Made by a program: the position numbers and the translations under genes
Assembly: GCA_002386585.1 (NCBI GenBank)
Contig: DGIZ01000153.1
Location: 1 to 14,719, forward strand
DNA: 14,719 nt
Source: Brevundimonas sp. UBA4609
GTDB taxonomy: Bacteria; Pseudomonadota; Alphaproteobacteria; Caulobacterales; Caulobacteraceae
Reading direction: 5' to 3'
Shown: piece after piece, positions 1 through 5,657 of the stretch
Layout: every line of letters starts with the position of its first letter
How positions within the stretch are numbered: position 1 is the stretch's first letter
Notes under the pieces: model-generated
The model's input: the letters and a program-made list of their open reading frames with translations, nothing else
Told to the model about the DNA's origin: nothing
The model's database searches: none

Positions 1-1
1 G

Positions 2-2248
2 GCGCAGGCGTCTGTGCTGGCGGCGGCGCAGGCCGAGGCGTTCGCAGGCGATGCGGGCGATTGGGCGGCGGCGTCGGAAGGTTCGGCGGTGCAGGCGGCG
101 GCGAGCGCGGGCGAGGGGCTGACCTATCGCAATCAGGCGGTGGATGCGCGCGACGGGGCTATCGCTGCCAGTCAGAGCGCGGGCGTCAGCGCTACGTCCG
201 CCAGACTGGCTTCGAACCAGACGATGCCAGCGCGCCTCGCCGAGAGGGAGAACTTCTGCGGCGCCGTCAGCGGGCGGCCTGAAACCATCAACGCCTTCGC
301 TTTCGGGACGGTCGTCACAGATCCTGTTGAAGGTGACGTTCTTCGCCTGGACAGCGTCTACAACATCCAAAACAGAGGCTGGCGGAAGATTGAGCCGGGG
401 CGGTCTTTCAGGACGACCGTCAGGTCGAAGGTTGTTTCAAACGGCAGCGATACGAACCGGCCTCAGTACGGCTTCCGCCTGCTCTCTTCTGACGGGACAA
501 GTCTTGTCGTTACGGCTGGCATAGCCACCCAAGTCGCCGCTGACGGATGGGTCGAGTTTTCTCTAGAGAGAACGGCCGAGCAGCTTTGGTCGCTCCGCCC
601 CGAGGCAGTCTACGTTCGCGGTTTCACGCGAGCGAACCGGAACGACAGCAATGCCGCGTCGGGCGCCGTAACCGATATGGCGTTTCTGCGCTTCGAAGAT
701 GTGACCGAGAGCGTCAGCGCGGCGAATGCTGCGGGGGTTGCTCAGGCTGCCAGCGCTAACGCCAGCGCCGATGCAGCCAGCGCTCAGATCAGCGCCAATC
801 TGGCCGCACAGGTCGGTGGGAGGTCGCGGCGCGTGTCGGACGGCACGATCTTTACCAGCAATCTCGGCGGGTCGCCTGCGGGCGCGCCCGACCTGACGGC
901 GGGCGTAGTTCTGAACGACTACCTCGAGAACGCGGTCCGCGAGGTCGCCTCTGCGATCAATATTCAGACCAAGGGGGTTCTGGAGATCGGCACAGGCCGC
1001 ACGTTCCGCGTGTACGCGCGGACGCGGGTCATGGTCGACGGGCCGAACAACACGACCTATCCGCATTTCCGCGTCCTGGACGCCAGCTATGCCAGCATAG
1101 GATTGACCGGCCCCAGCCGCCCTCAGGCGGCGGCAGACATGTGGCAGACCTATAGCCACGAGCTGACCTCGGAACAGATCAAGGCGGCCTATCCCACGGC
1201 CTTCTACATTCGCGGCGCCGTCAGGGTGAACCGGGCGGGAACGACGACCGGTTCATCCGGCGCGACGACGCGCGTCGCGGAGTTGTGGCTCGAGGACATA
1301 AGCGAACTTGCGCCCGTTGCGGCGCAACTCGCGATTGTCGGTGGCGTCGCCGCTGACGCGGCGGATCGTCTGGCCTCAGTTCGGTTCAGCGTCACCGGTG
1401 GTGCAGGGGGCGCGCCGTTTCAGATCTGGGGTCGCGCCGGACCGGCCGGGTCGATGGCGGGCATGGTGGCGTCGGAGCTGGCGATGTCGAACGTCGTCAA
1501 CGGCGTGGTGGTGCCCGCGCTGAAGCTGATCGGCGGAGACGCGCACTTCGGCGGCAAAATCCATGCTGGGGTCGGTAAGGAGATCATCATCGATCCGACC
1601 CTGCCCGCCATCATCACCACCATGGGCAATGCGCGGATGGCCGAGGGCAAGCTGCCCAACGACAACCTGATCTACTGGTTCGGTCCGAAGCAGGAAGTCG
1701 CGAATATGCGGAAGTCCAACGCAACCGAGTGGCGCGACGCCAGCGGCAGGGCCTATTTCGCGGGCGGCATCTCGGCCGGTCAGTTGCAGGCCTCTCAGCG
1801 AACGTCCGATCAGAGCGCGACTGTCTCGGCCCAGACGGGTCGCTTCGGCTCGCTGGGCGGCACGATCACGGTATCGTTCAGCTATGCCGCTGAGGCTCGC
1901 GTCGCCAGCACCAGTTACACGCCGCCGTTCCCGGCCAGCTATGAGGACATCTCCTATAGCCCCACGGCGCAAATCCGCCTCTATCGGTCGCTGAACGGCG
2001 GGACCTTTCAACTGGTGGGGAGCTTCGCCGCCGCCGGGCAGAGCCGGAGCTACGGCATCAACGGCGGCGACTACTTCGAAGAGGGGCAGGAAGTCGTCTG
2101 CGGCGGCTCGGCCACCTTTGTCGATCCCGACCTGAGCACCCTCGACCGTCAGTACCGTGTCGAAATGACCGGCCGTAGCTTCGCCTGGCTTAACGGCGCC
2201 GGGAACTTCCGCAGCCAGTTCCTCAACGTCGTGTGCGTCGAGGGCTGA
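2..2248 (+). CDS. Phage tail fibre / tail-tip (host specificity) protein, C-terminal part
   Basis: The reading frame is open from the window edge, so the true start lies upstream and this is the C-terminal ~748 residues of a larger virion protein. Counting from the GTG at 14, residues 1-70 are Ala/Ser/Gln-rich and probably coiled coil. Residues ~81-232 and ~270-430 are two divergent copies of one module: NIQNRGWRKIEPGRSFR matches NIQTKGVLEIGTGRTFR, and EAVYVRGFTRANR matches TAFYIRGAVRVNR. A second Ala/Ser-rich linker (~232-266) joins them. Residues ~455-520 (VRFSVTGG..., then LKLIGGDAHFGGKIHAG) resemble the region after the fibronectin part of lambda J-like and other central tail-tip proteins. 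The rest (to 744) is beta-rich, as expected of a receptor-binding tip. Its position upstream of a lysis cassette fits late phage gene order. The exact tail role is inferred. Confidence 0.75.
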   Translation, partial: AQASVLAAAQAEAFAGDAGDWAAASEGSAVQAAASAGEGLTYRNQAVDARDGAIAASQSAGVSATSARLASNQTMPARLAERENFCGAVSGRPETINAFAFGTVVTDPVEGDVLRLDSVYNIQNRGWRKIEPGRSFRTTVRSKVVSNGSDTNRPQYGFRLLSSDGTSLVVTAGIATQVAADGWVEFSLERTAEQLWSLRPEAVYVRGFTRANRNDSNAASGAVTDMAFLRFEDVTESVSAANAAGVAQAASANASADAASAQISANLAAQVGGRSRRVSDGTIFTSNLGGSPAGAPDLTAGVVLNDYLENAVREVASAINIQTKGVLEIGTGRTFRVYARTRVMVDGPNNTTYPHFRVLDASYASIGLTGPSRPQAAADMWQTYSHELTSEQIKAAYPTAFYIRGAVRVNRAGTTTGSSGATTRVAELWLEDISELAPVAAQLAIVGGVAADAADRLASVRFSVTGGAGGAPFQIWGRAGPAGSMAGMVASELAMSNVVNGVVVPALKLIGGDAHFGGKIHAGVGKEIIIDPTLPAIITTMGNARMAEGKLPNDNLIYWFGPKQEVANMRKSNATEWRDASGRAYFAGGISAGQLQASQRTSDQSATVSAQTGRFGSLGGTITVSFSYAAEARVASTSYTPPFPASYEDISYSPTAQIRLYRSLNGGTFQLVGSFAAAGQSRSYGINGGDYFEEGQEVVCGGSATFVDPDLSTLDRQYRVEMTGRSFAWLNGAGNFRSQFLNVVCVEG

Positions 2249-2277
2249 TCCCCCTTCCTCAACATCGGAGAACCGTC

Positions 2278-2697
2278 TTGTCGTCTGTCGTCCTGACCAA
2301 AGACGACGGCCTGGTGTGCAGCCTGCCTGCCGCCAGCGTCGTCGCCATCCTTTCCACTGCGCTGGAAGGCGCCAGCGCGGCGCGTCCGCAAATGCGATCC
2401 GTACTGATCAGCAGCTTTCGCGGCGGCGCCCGGCCAGGGCTGGCCCACACGGCGGCCGAGGCGGCCGAAGAGGTCGAGAAGGCCTGGCCGGACGAGGTTG
2501 CGCCGTCCTGGGTCGAACTGAGCAGCGGCGAGGACGTCACCCGGATCATGCCGGGCCTGATCCGGGGTTTCGATCAGCTGAGCGAAGCCCTGATGCGCGT
2601 CGACTTCGAGCGGCCGGATGGCGAGATCGCTTCGGTCCTGATCGACAACATCCTTGAGAACCTAGAGCGCGTGAGCGCCGATCTGAAAGGCTGCTGA
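2278..2697 (+). CDS. Hypothetical phage protein downstream of the tail fibre (139 aa)
   Basis: I chose the TTG at 2278 as start because GGAG lies at 2267-2270 with normal spacing. The in-frame ATG at 2233 would overlap the end of the tail gene and has no clear ribosome site. The product begins SSVVLTKDDGLVCSLPAASVVAIL. It is soluble, with no signal peptide, membrane helix or cysteine cluster; its middle and C-terminus are acidic and look helical (AAEAAEEVEKAW, IDNILENLERVSADL). No family was recognised. It lies 29 bases after the tail gene and 2 bases before the next gene, so it is co-transcribed with the late operon. A tail-fibre chaperone or small tail accessory protein is possible from position only. 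Confidence 0.7.
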   Translation: MSSVVLTKDDGLVCSLPAASVVAILSTALEGASAARPQMRSVLISSFRGGARPGLAHTAAEAAEEVEKAWPDEVAPSWVELSSGEDVTRIMPGLIRGFDQLSEALMRVDFERPDGEIASVLIDNILENLERVSADLKGC

Positions 2698-2699
2698 CC

Positions 2700-3050
2700 A
2701 TGACGACTGAACTGACCCCTGAAGAGGCTGCCGCGCTGCGCGAGCAACTGGCCGCCTATGACGCCGCCCAGCATGAGGCCGCCAAGGCCGCAAACCGGGC
2801 GGTGATGGAGCCGGTGACCTCTATCGGTCTGGGCACGGGCGGCCCGCTGACCTGTTCGCTGGAGCAGGCGGTCGCGGTGATCCGGGCGAACGCGGCCAGC
2901 ATGGCGGCGGTCGATCCCGAATTTCCCGCCTATGCCTTCACCGTCCTGCCGGTGGTCGAGCGGCTGGATCACAAGCTGCGCGCGCTGGTGACGCAGAACG
3001 CTCCGGCGCCTGAGCCTGAGCCCGAGACCCCGGCCGAGCCGGAAGCCTGA
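2700..3050 (+). CDS. Hypothetical phage protein with acidic Pro/Glu tail (116 aa)
   Basis: The ATG at 2700 follows the previous stop by two bases and has AAAGG at 2686-2690 as ribosome site. The N-terminus (TPEEAAALREQLAAYDAAQHEAAKAANRAV) is strongly helical. A middle segment (residues ~36-95) is mixed, and the last ~15 residues are a low-complexity run of Ala, Pro and Glu (PAPEPEPETPAEPEA). It has no cysteine motif, signal peptide or membrane span. No family was recognised. It sits between a virion gene and the lysis genes, so it belongs to the late operon. Small helical proteins here are often tail-fibre assembly factors or unknown morons, but nothing in the sequence decides that. Confidence 0.7.
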   Translation: MTTELTPEEAAALREQLAAYDAAQHEAAKAANRAVMEPVTSIGLGTGGPLTCSLEQAVAVIRANAASMAAVDPEFPAYAFTVLPVVERLDHKLRALVTQNAPAPEPEPETPAEPEA

Positions 3051-3074
3051 CGAACCCGGTTCGCCGCTGGCGGG

Positions 3075-3102
3075 CCGTTTCCTGACAATCTGAAACGGGA
3101 GG
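3075..3102 (+). promoter_or_regulatory. Hairpin overlapping the ribosome site of the first lysis membrane gene
   Basis: CCGTTTC (3075-3081) and GAAACGG (3092-3098) form a perfect 7-bp stem with a 10-base loop. The 3' arm shares bases with the Shine-Dalgarno run GGGAGGG (3097-3103) that serves the ATG at 3110. If formed in the transcript it would partly mask that site and could delay translation of the candidate holin. The pairing is seen; regulation is inferred. Confidence 0.4.
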
Positions 3103-3109
3103 GCTGCGC

Positions 3110-3478
3110 ATGCTGCCTGATCTACCCCCTGGCTTCGACCTGGGGCGGTTGCGCTATGCGGTCGGCGGCGCGGCCGGGTCGCTGGTCTACGGCGTCTACA
3201 CCTTCGTCCAGTTGGTGAAGGCCGGGCACCGGCCGACGCTGAGCGACTTCTGGCGCGCGCTGGTCAACGTCACGGCCGGGCTTCTGGTCGGGACCGTCGG
3301 CGCCTATGCCCTCGGTCCCGCGATGGTCGCCATGATCCCGTTCGAGGGGTTGAGGGCGGCCGTCGATCCGGTCGCCGTCGGCTTCGTCGTCGGCGGCCTC
3401 GGCTGGGAGCTTCTGCCGCTCGTCATCGAGGGGGCCAAGCGCTGGGCCTCTCGTCTGGGCAAGGAGAAGACGGGATGA
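3110..3478 (+). CDS. Small phage membrane protein, holin candidate (122 aa)
   Basis: The ATG at 3110 has a strong ribosome site, GGGAGGG at 3097-3103. Three hydrophobic segments are visible, roughly residues 15-37 (YAVGGAAGSLVYGVYTFVQLV), 50-76 (ALVNVTAGLLVGTVGAYALG...) and 84-108 (VDPVAVGFVVGGLGWELLPLVI). They are followed by a short basic tail (KRWASRLGKEKTG). Three spans, small size, basic C-terminus and a place immediately before an endolysin are the usual look of a class I holin, which forms lesions in the inner membrane at the programmed lysis time. I recognise no named holin family, so the function comes from topology and context. The stop overlaps the next start (ATGA), indicating coupled translation. 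Confidence 0.65.
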   Translation: MLPDLPPGFDLGRLRYAVGGAAGSLVYGVYTFVQLVKAGHRPTLSDFWRALVNVTAGLLVGTVGAYALGPAMVAMIPFEGLRAAVDPVAVGFVVGGLGWELLPLVIEGAKRWASRLGKEKTG

Positions 3479-3765
3479 CCTGGGTCGACTGGATCGCCGC
3501 GCTGGCCAGCGGTTACGGCAGCGCCTGCCTGCAGCTACGCGCGCAGGCGCTGAAGCCCCGCATGGGCGACTACCCCGAGGGACCGGGCGATGTGCGACGG
3601 GCGCTGTTCATCCTTTCGCTGATCCTGGGCGCCTATTCCCTGACGGTTCTGGTCGGGGACTATGGCGCATCCCGCACCGAGGCGCTGCTGGTCTGCGCCG
3701 TGGCCTACACCGCCCATGTCCTGTGGCGGAACGTGAGACGGCAGAGCGTCAGCCGCGCCGCCTGA
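3475..3765 (+). CDS. Second small phage membrane protein, holin or antiholin candidate (96 aa)
   Basis: The start ATG overlaps the preceding stop by four bases (ATGA), so translation is coupled. Hydrophobic segments lie at about residues 4-22 (VDWIAALASGYGSACLQL), 43-62 (ALFILSLILGAYSLTVLVGD) and 68-86 (TEALLVCAVAYTAHVLW), ending in a basic tail (RNVRRQSVSRAA). The central loop is hydrophilic (ALKPRMGDYPEGPGDVRR). Paired small membrane proteins in front of an endolysin commonly work as holin and antiholin in the inner membrane. Here the pairing is inferred from position, and which is which cannot be told. No family was recognised with certainty. Confidence 0.6.
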   Translation: MTWVDWIAALASGYGSACLQLRAQALKPRMGDYPEGPGDVRRALFILSLILGAYSLTVLVGDYGASRTEALLVCAVAYTAHVLWRNVRRQSVSRAA

Positions 3766-3769
3766 AGTC

Positions 3770-3788
3770 GCGCACGCCGTGCGCATCC
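3770..3788. repeat. 19-bp exact repeat with palindromic core, copy 1
   Basis: GCGCACGCCGTGCGCATCC occurs here between two lysis genes and again, identical and in the same orientation, at 8778-8796. The first 15 bases are a perfect palindrome around one central base (GCGCACG-C-CGTGCGC). A 19-base exact match is not expected by chance in a window of this size even at high GC. Function unknown; a protein binding site or transcript hairpin is possible. Confidence 0.5.
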
Positions 3789-3810
3789 CCTGATAAATCT
3801 GAACTGGAGA
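3789..3810 (+). promoter_or_regulatory. Endolysin leader similar to the holin leader at 3081-3102
   Basis: CCTGATAAATCTGAACTGGAG here aligns with CCTGACAATCTGAAACGGGAG at 3081-3101. Each sits directly before a lysis gene and includes its ribosome site (GGAGA at 3806-3810; GGGAGG at 3097-3102). The likeness is seen. A shared control element such as a common translational leader, or simple duplication, is inferred. Confidence 0.4.
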
Positions 3811-3815
3811 ACCCA

Positions 3816-4337
3816 ATGGGATTCCGCTTTTCCAAGCGGTCGATGGACCGTGCGCGCGAGGTCGATCCGCTGTTGATGGCGGTCGCGGTCATCGCCCTGA
3901 GCCGATGCGCCGTCGACTTCGGCATTACCGAGGAGCAATCGCGGTCGCTGAACGAACAGGCCGAGAAGGTGCGGCGCGGCGTGTCGCAGACCATGAACTC
4001 GGCGCACGTCATCAAGGCGGGCGCGGCGTTCTCGACCGGGCTGGACGTCGTGCCCTACGTCGACGGCGTCTTTACCTGGGGCGACGACCACTGGCGCGTG
4101 AAGACGAAGGCGGGCGCCGTCATCGAACCCTTCTATGAGATCGCCTCGGCCATGCGGGAGGCCGCCAATCTGGTCGGCGTCCGCTTGGTCTGGGGCGGGG
4201 CTTGGGACCGGGTGCTGAACGACCTCCCGGCCGGGCCTGCGGCGATGAAGGCCGCCGTTGAAGGCTACAAGGCGCGGCGAAAGGCCATGGGCAAGAGCGC
4301 CCTGCTGGACGGGCCGCATTTCGAGATCGCGCGATGA
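3816..4337 (+). CDS. Phage endolysin, M15 family L-Ala-D-Glu / D-Ala-type peptidase
   Basis: This 173-residue protein matches the M15 peptidase endolysins that cut peptide cross-links of peptidoglycan after holin action. The start at 3816 is chosen because GGAGA lies five bases upstream and the product then begins GFRFSKRSM, the usual N-terminus of this family. Zinc ligands appear as H64 (SQTMNSAHV), D77 (STGLDVVPYVDG) and H168 (DGPHFEI). Further family marks are ALSRCAVDFGITEE (27-40), REAANLVGVRLVWGGAW (114-130) and the terminal GPHFE. The H64-D77 spacing is 13 residues rather than the common 7 of the HxxxxxxD form, which I take as a subgroup with an insertion. There is no signal peptide, so holin-dependent export is expected. 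The stop overlaps the next start (ATGA). Confidence 0.88.
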   Translation: MGFRFSKRSMDRAREVDPLLMAVAVIALSRCAVDFGITEEQSRSLNEQAEKVRRGVSQTMNSAHVIKAGAAFSTGLDVVPYVDGVFTWGDDHWRVKTKAGAVIEPFYEIASAMREAANLVGVRLVWGGAWDRVLNDLPAGPAAMKAAVEGYKARRKAMGKSALLDGPHFEIAR

Positions 4338-4705
4338 GGGAGTTCCTTCGCGCCATCGGCCCCGCGTCATGGGCCGTCATCGCTCTCTGCGTCCTGCTGT
4401 TGTTCGTCATGGGCTGGTGCGCCGCCACGGCGCCCGGCCGGGAACGGGCCAAGCAGGACCGCGCCGTCGAGGCAGCCAACGCCAAGGCGCGCGCTACGGG
4501 CGCCGCTTCGCATGATCGCGCAGCCGGCGACCGGCTGACCGACCTGAAGATCAACAACCGACTGGAAAAGGAACGGACCGATGCGGTCTCTTCGATCCCT
4601 GACGCTCGCCCCACTGCTGGCCGCGTCGCTCTTGCTTGTCACCGGCTGCGCGAGCAGGGAACGCGTGACGCCGATCTACCCCCCGAGTGCCGACCTGGCC
4701 GTTGA
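4334..4705 (+). CDS. Inner-membrane spanin (Rz-like i-spanin)
   Basis: This 123-residue protein starts by ATGA overlap with the endolysin. It has one N-terminal membrane anchor at about residues 13-32 (SWAVIALCVLLLFVMGWCAA), then a hydrophilic, charged, helical stretch (ERAKQDRAVEAANAKARATG, RLTDLKINNRLEKERTDAV) fit for a periplasmic coiled coil. This is the layout of i-spanins, which join an outer-membrane lipoprotein partner to fuse or disrupt the outer membrane in the last step of lysis. The call rests on topology, position after an endolysin, and above all on the lipoprotein gene nested in its 3' part in another frame. Sequence identity to lambda Rz is not expected and not claimed. Confidence 0.82.
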   Translation: MREFLRAIGPASWAVIALCVLLLFVMGWCAATAPGRERAKQDRAVEAANAKARATGAASHDRAAGDRLTDLKINNRLEKERTDAVSSIPDARPTAGRVALACHRLREQGTRDADLPPECRPGR

Positions 4706-4895
4706 GGCCAAGCCGATCATGCCGCCGGAAGCGGTGCGCAGCGAAGCGGCGGGCATCGCCCATGACATCGCCATCGAAGGCTGGGGTGAACGCGGCTGGG
4801 ATGCGGTCGGGCGACTGTGCCGCTGGGCGGCCGACAACGGCATGAAGGGGCTGAGTTGCCCGCCGCCGCCTGAACTGCCGCCCAGGCCTGGCTGA
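4581..4895 (+). CDS. Outer-membrane spanin lipoprotein (Rz1-like o-spanin), overlapping the i-spanin gene
   Basis: This gene starts inside the i-spanin gene in the +1 frame, shares 125 bases with it (4581-4705), and runs 190 bases beyond it. AAGGA at 4568-4572 provides a ribosome site eight bases before the ATG. The 104-residue product has a lipoprotein signal: basic start (RSLRS), hydrophobic core (LAPLLAASLLL) and lipobox VTGC with Cys23. A proline-rich end (CPPPPELPPRPG) follows, a common o-spanin trait. After lipidation it would sit in the outer-membrane inner leaflet and bind the i-spanin across the periplasm. The nested out-of-frame arrangement is the hallmark of Rz/Rz1 pairs, though here the overlap is only partial. 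Confidence 0.82.
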   Translation: MRSLRSLTLAPLLAASLLLVTGCASRERVTPIYPPSADLAVEAKPIMPPEAVRSEAAGIAHDIAIEGWGERGWDAVGRLCRWAADNGMKGLSCPPPPELPPRPG

Positions 4896-4938
4896 CGGGC
4901 ATAAGAAAACCCGTCTGCCACATTGGGACTCAGACGGG
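4894..4938 (+). terminator. Competing stem-loops just after the lysis genes
   Basis: CCCGTCTG (4910-4917) and CAGACGGG (4931-4938) form a perfect 8-bp stem with a 13-base loop. GACGGG (4894-4899) can instead pair with CCCGTC (4910-4915), sharing one arm, so the two stems exclude each other. No U run follows, so this is not a textbook intrinsic terminator. It may end or attenuate the late transcript, or be an RNA-processing structure. Confidence 0.4.
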
Positions 4939-4944
4939 CCTAAT

Positions 4945-5013
4945 GAGCCGAGGCTCCTATCCTAGATGGGGATGCGAACCCGGATTGCAAGGCGTCGAGC
5001 TTCGGGCTCCGCC
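4945..5013 (-). other. Hairpin-rich stretch with fragments resembling tRNA arms
   Basis: Read on the minus strand, this stretch shows a D-arm-like piece (GCCTCAATGGCGGAGC), an anticodon-loop-like piece (GCCTTGCAA) and a T-arm-like piece (CGGGTTCGCATCC) in tRNA order. However, the acceptor stem does not pair, the anticodon stem is broken and there are ~9 extra bases between the first two, so it is not a working tRNA. It could be a decayed tRNA fragment or chance. On the + strand GGCG-[TC]-GAGC (4991-5000) pairs with GCTC-CGCC (5006-5013), making one more hairpin in this 158-base gene-free spacer. Confidence 0.25.
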
Positions 5014-5017
5014 ATTG

Positions 5018-5045
5018 AGGCCCGCTCTCTTCGGAGGGCGGGCCT
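5018..5045. terminator. Strong UUCG-capped hairpin between convergent transcription units
   Basis: AGGCCCGCTCTC (5018-5029) pairs with GAGGGCGGGCCT (5034-5045), a 12-bp stem with one T-G wobble and a TTCG loop. It lies eight bases past the stop of the minus-strand YfbU-family gene and about 120 bases past the lysis genes on the + strand. Only a short T pair (TTAAAC) follows on the + strand, so release may be weak or factor-assisted. It is most likely a bidirectional terminator. Confidence 0.55.
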
Positions 5046-5053
5046 TAAACATT

Positions 5054-5587
5054 TCAAAGGCGACCTGCAGCCAAGACTTGGCGGATCTCATCAGCATTGA
5101 GGCGAGGCACCCCCGAACGCTGCCCGGTTCCTGCTCGCAGGGGCTCGTAGGCACGCAGCATCCGGCGCACACGATCCAAGGTGGGGTGATGAGAATTGAA
5201 CGTCCTGCCGAGGAAACGCGGGAAGCGGTTCATCTTTTCGACCAGGAACTGCGCCACGCCCATATGGTCCGTTTCATGGTTTCCGTCGAAGCCATGAAAC
5301 TCGACTTCATGCCGATCAAAGCCAACTTTTTCACTCGGGCCGAGATCGTCGTAGCTCCGCTCCATCATGTCGTACATGTCCAGGACATCAACCGTCTCTG
5401 CCAGTACATCCCGAGAGGTCTGTTCAACCTTGAAGATGCCCGGCATTCGCCATTCAAGCGCCCAGTCGTGTCCGCCGAAGATGGCATCCTTCAAAAACGC
5501 GGTGTCGATCTCCCCTTTGATTTTCAAGTTCTCCTGGATTTCGGCGAGCATCACTAAAATCAGGCGATCAACATCTCGGATTTCCAT
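5054..5587 (-). CDS. YfbU family protein
   Basis: This 177-residue protein carries the YfbU-family pattern: RLILVMLAEIQENL at the N-terminus (8-21), VDVLDMYDMMERSYDDL (66-82), EVEFHGFDGNHE (94-105), an RF...FNSHHP segment (121-135), and LNADEIRQVLA near the C-terminus (163-173). E. coli YfbU is of similar size (~164 aa). The biochemical role of the family is not settled. E. coli YfbU has been linked to the MazF-dependent death pathway, which makes a toxin, exclusion or host-physiology role conceivable for a phage copy, but that is inference. The ATG at 5587 has a good ribosome site (AGGAGC on the minus strand, nine bases away). It is the last gene of the minus-strand block, 70 bases after ku. 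The long + frame across the same DNA (4943-5557) has no family resemblance and is a shadow. Confidence 0.85.
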   Translation of the reverse strand: MEIRDVDRLILVMLAEIQENLKIKGEIDTAFLKDAIFGGHDWALEWRMPGIFKVEQTSRDVLAETVDVLDMYDMMERSYDDLGPSEKVGFDRHEVEFHGFDGNHETDHMGVAQFLVEKMNRFPRFLGRTFNSHHPTLDRVRRMLRAYEPLRAGTGQRSGVPRLNADEIRQVLAAGRL

Positions 5588-5590
5588 AGC

Positions 5591-5624
5591 GTAGCTCCTG
5601 TATAGGTCCAGGTAGCATCGCTAC
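5591..5624 (-). promoter_or_regulatory. Repeated GTAGC/GCTAC elements in the leader of the YfbU-family gene
   Basis: GTAGC-ATC-GCTAC (5612-5624) is a perfect inverted repeat. A further GTAGC lies at 5591-5595. In the minus-strand transcript the first arm (CGTAGC) can pair either with the near GCTAC or with the far GCTACG directly after the ribosome site AGGAG. This gives two exclusive folds, one next to the start codon. It may be an operator or a translational switch; only the repeats are seen. Confidence 0.35.
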
Positions 5625-5657
5625 GTGAGAGTCGGTTCGAAGGCAAAGTTCGCGTGC

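Noticed and set aside
1376..2011. 211-codon minus-strand frame within the tail gene
   Set aside because: Antisense shadow without family features; the + frame is phage tail protein throughout.
4945..5045. A complete tRNA on the minus strand
   Set aside because: Arm-like pieces are present, but the acceptor stem fails to pair, the anticodon stem is broken and extra bases separate the arms; kept only as a weak observation.
4943..5557. 204-codon + strand frame opposite the YfbU-family gene
   Set aside because: The minus-strand frame gives a clear family match and a good ribosome site; this frame has neither and begins in hairpin DNA.
5635..5651. Possible LexA box between ku and the YfbU-family gene
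   Set aside because: The two GTTC are nine bases apart, not seven.
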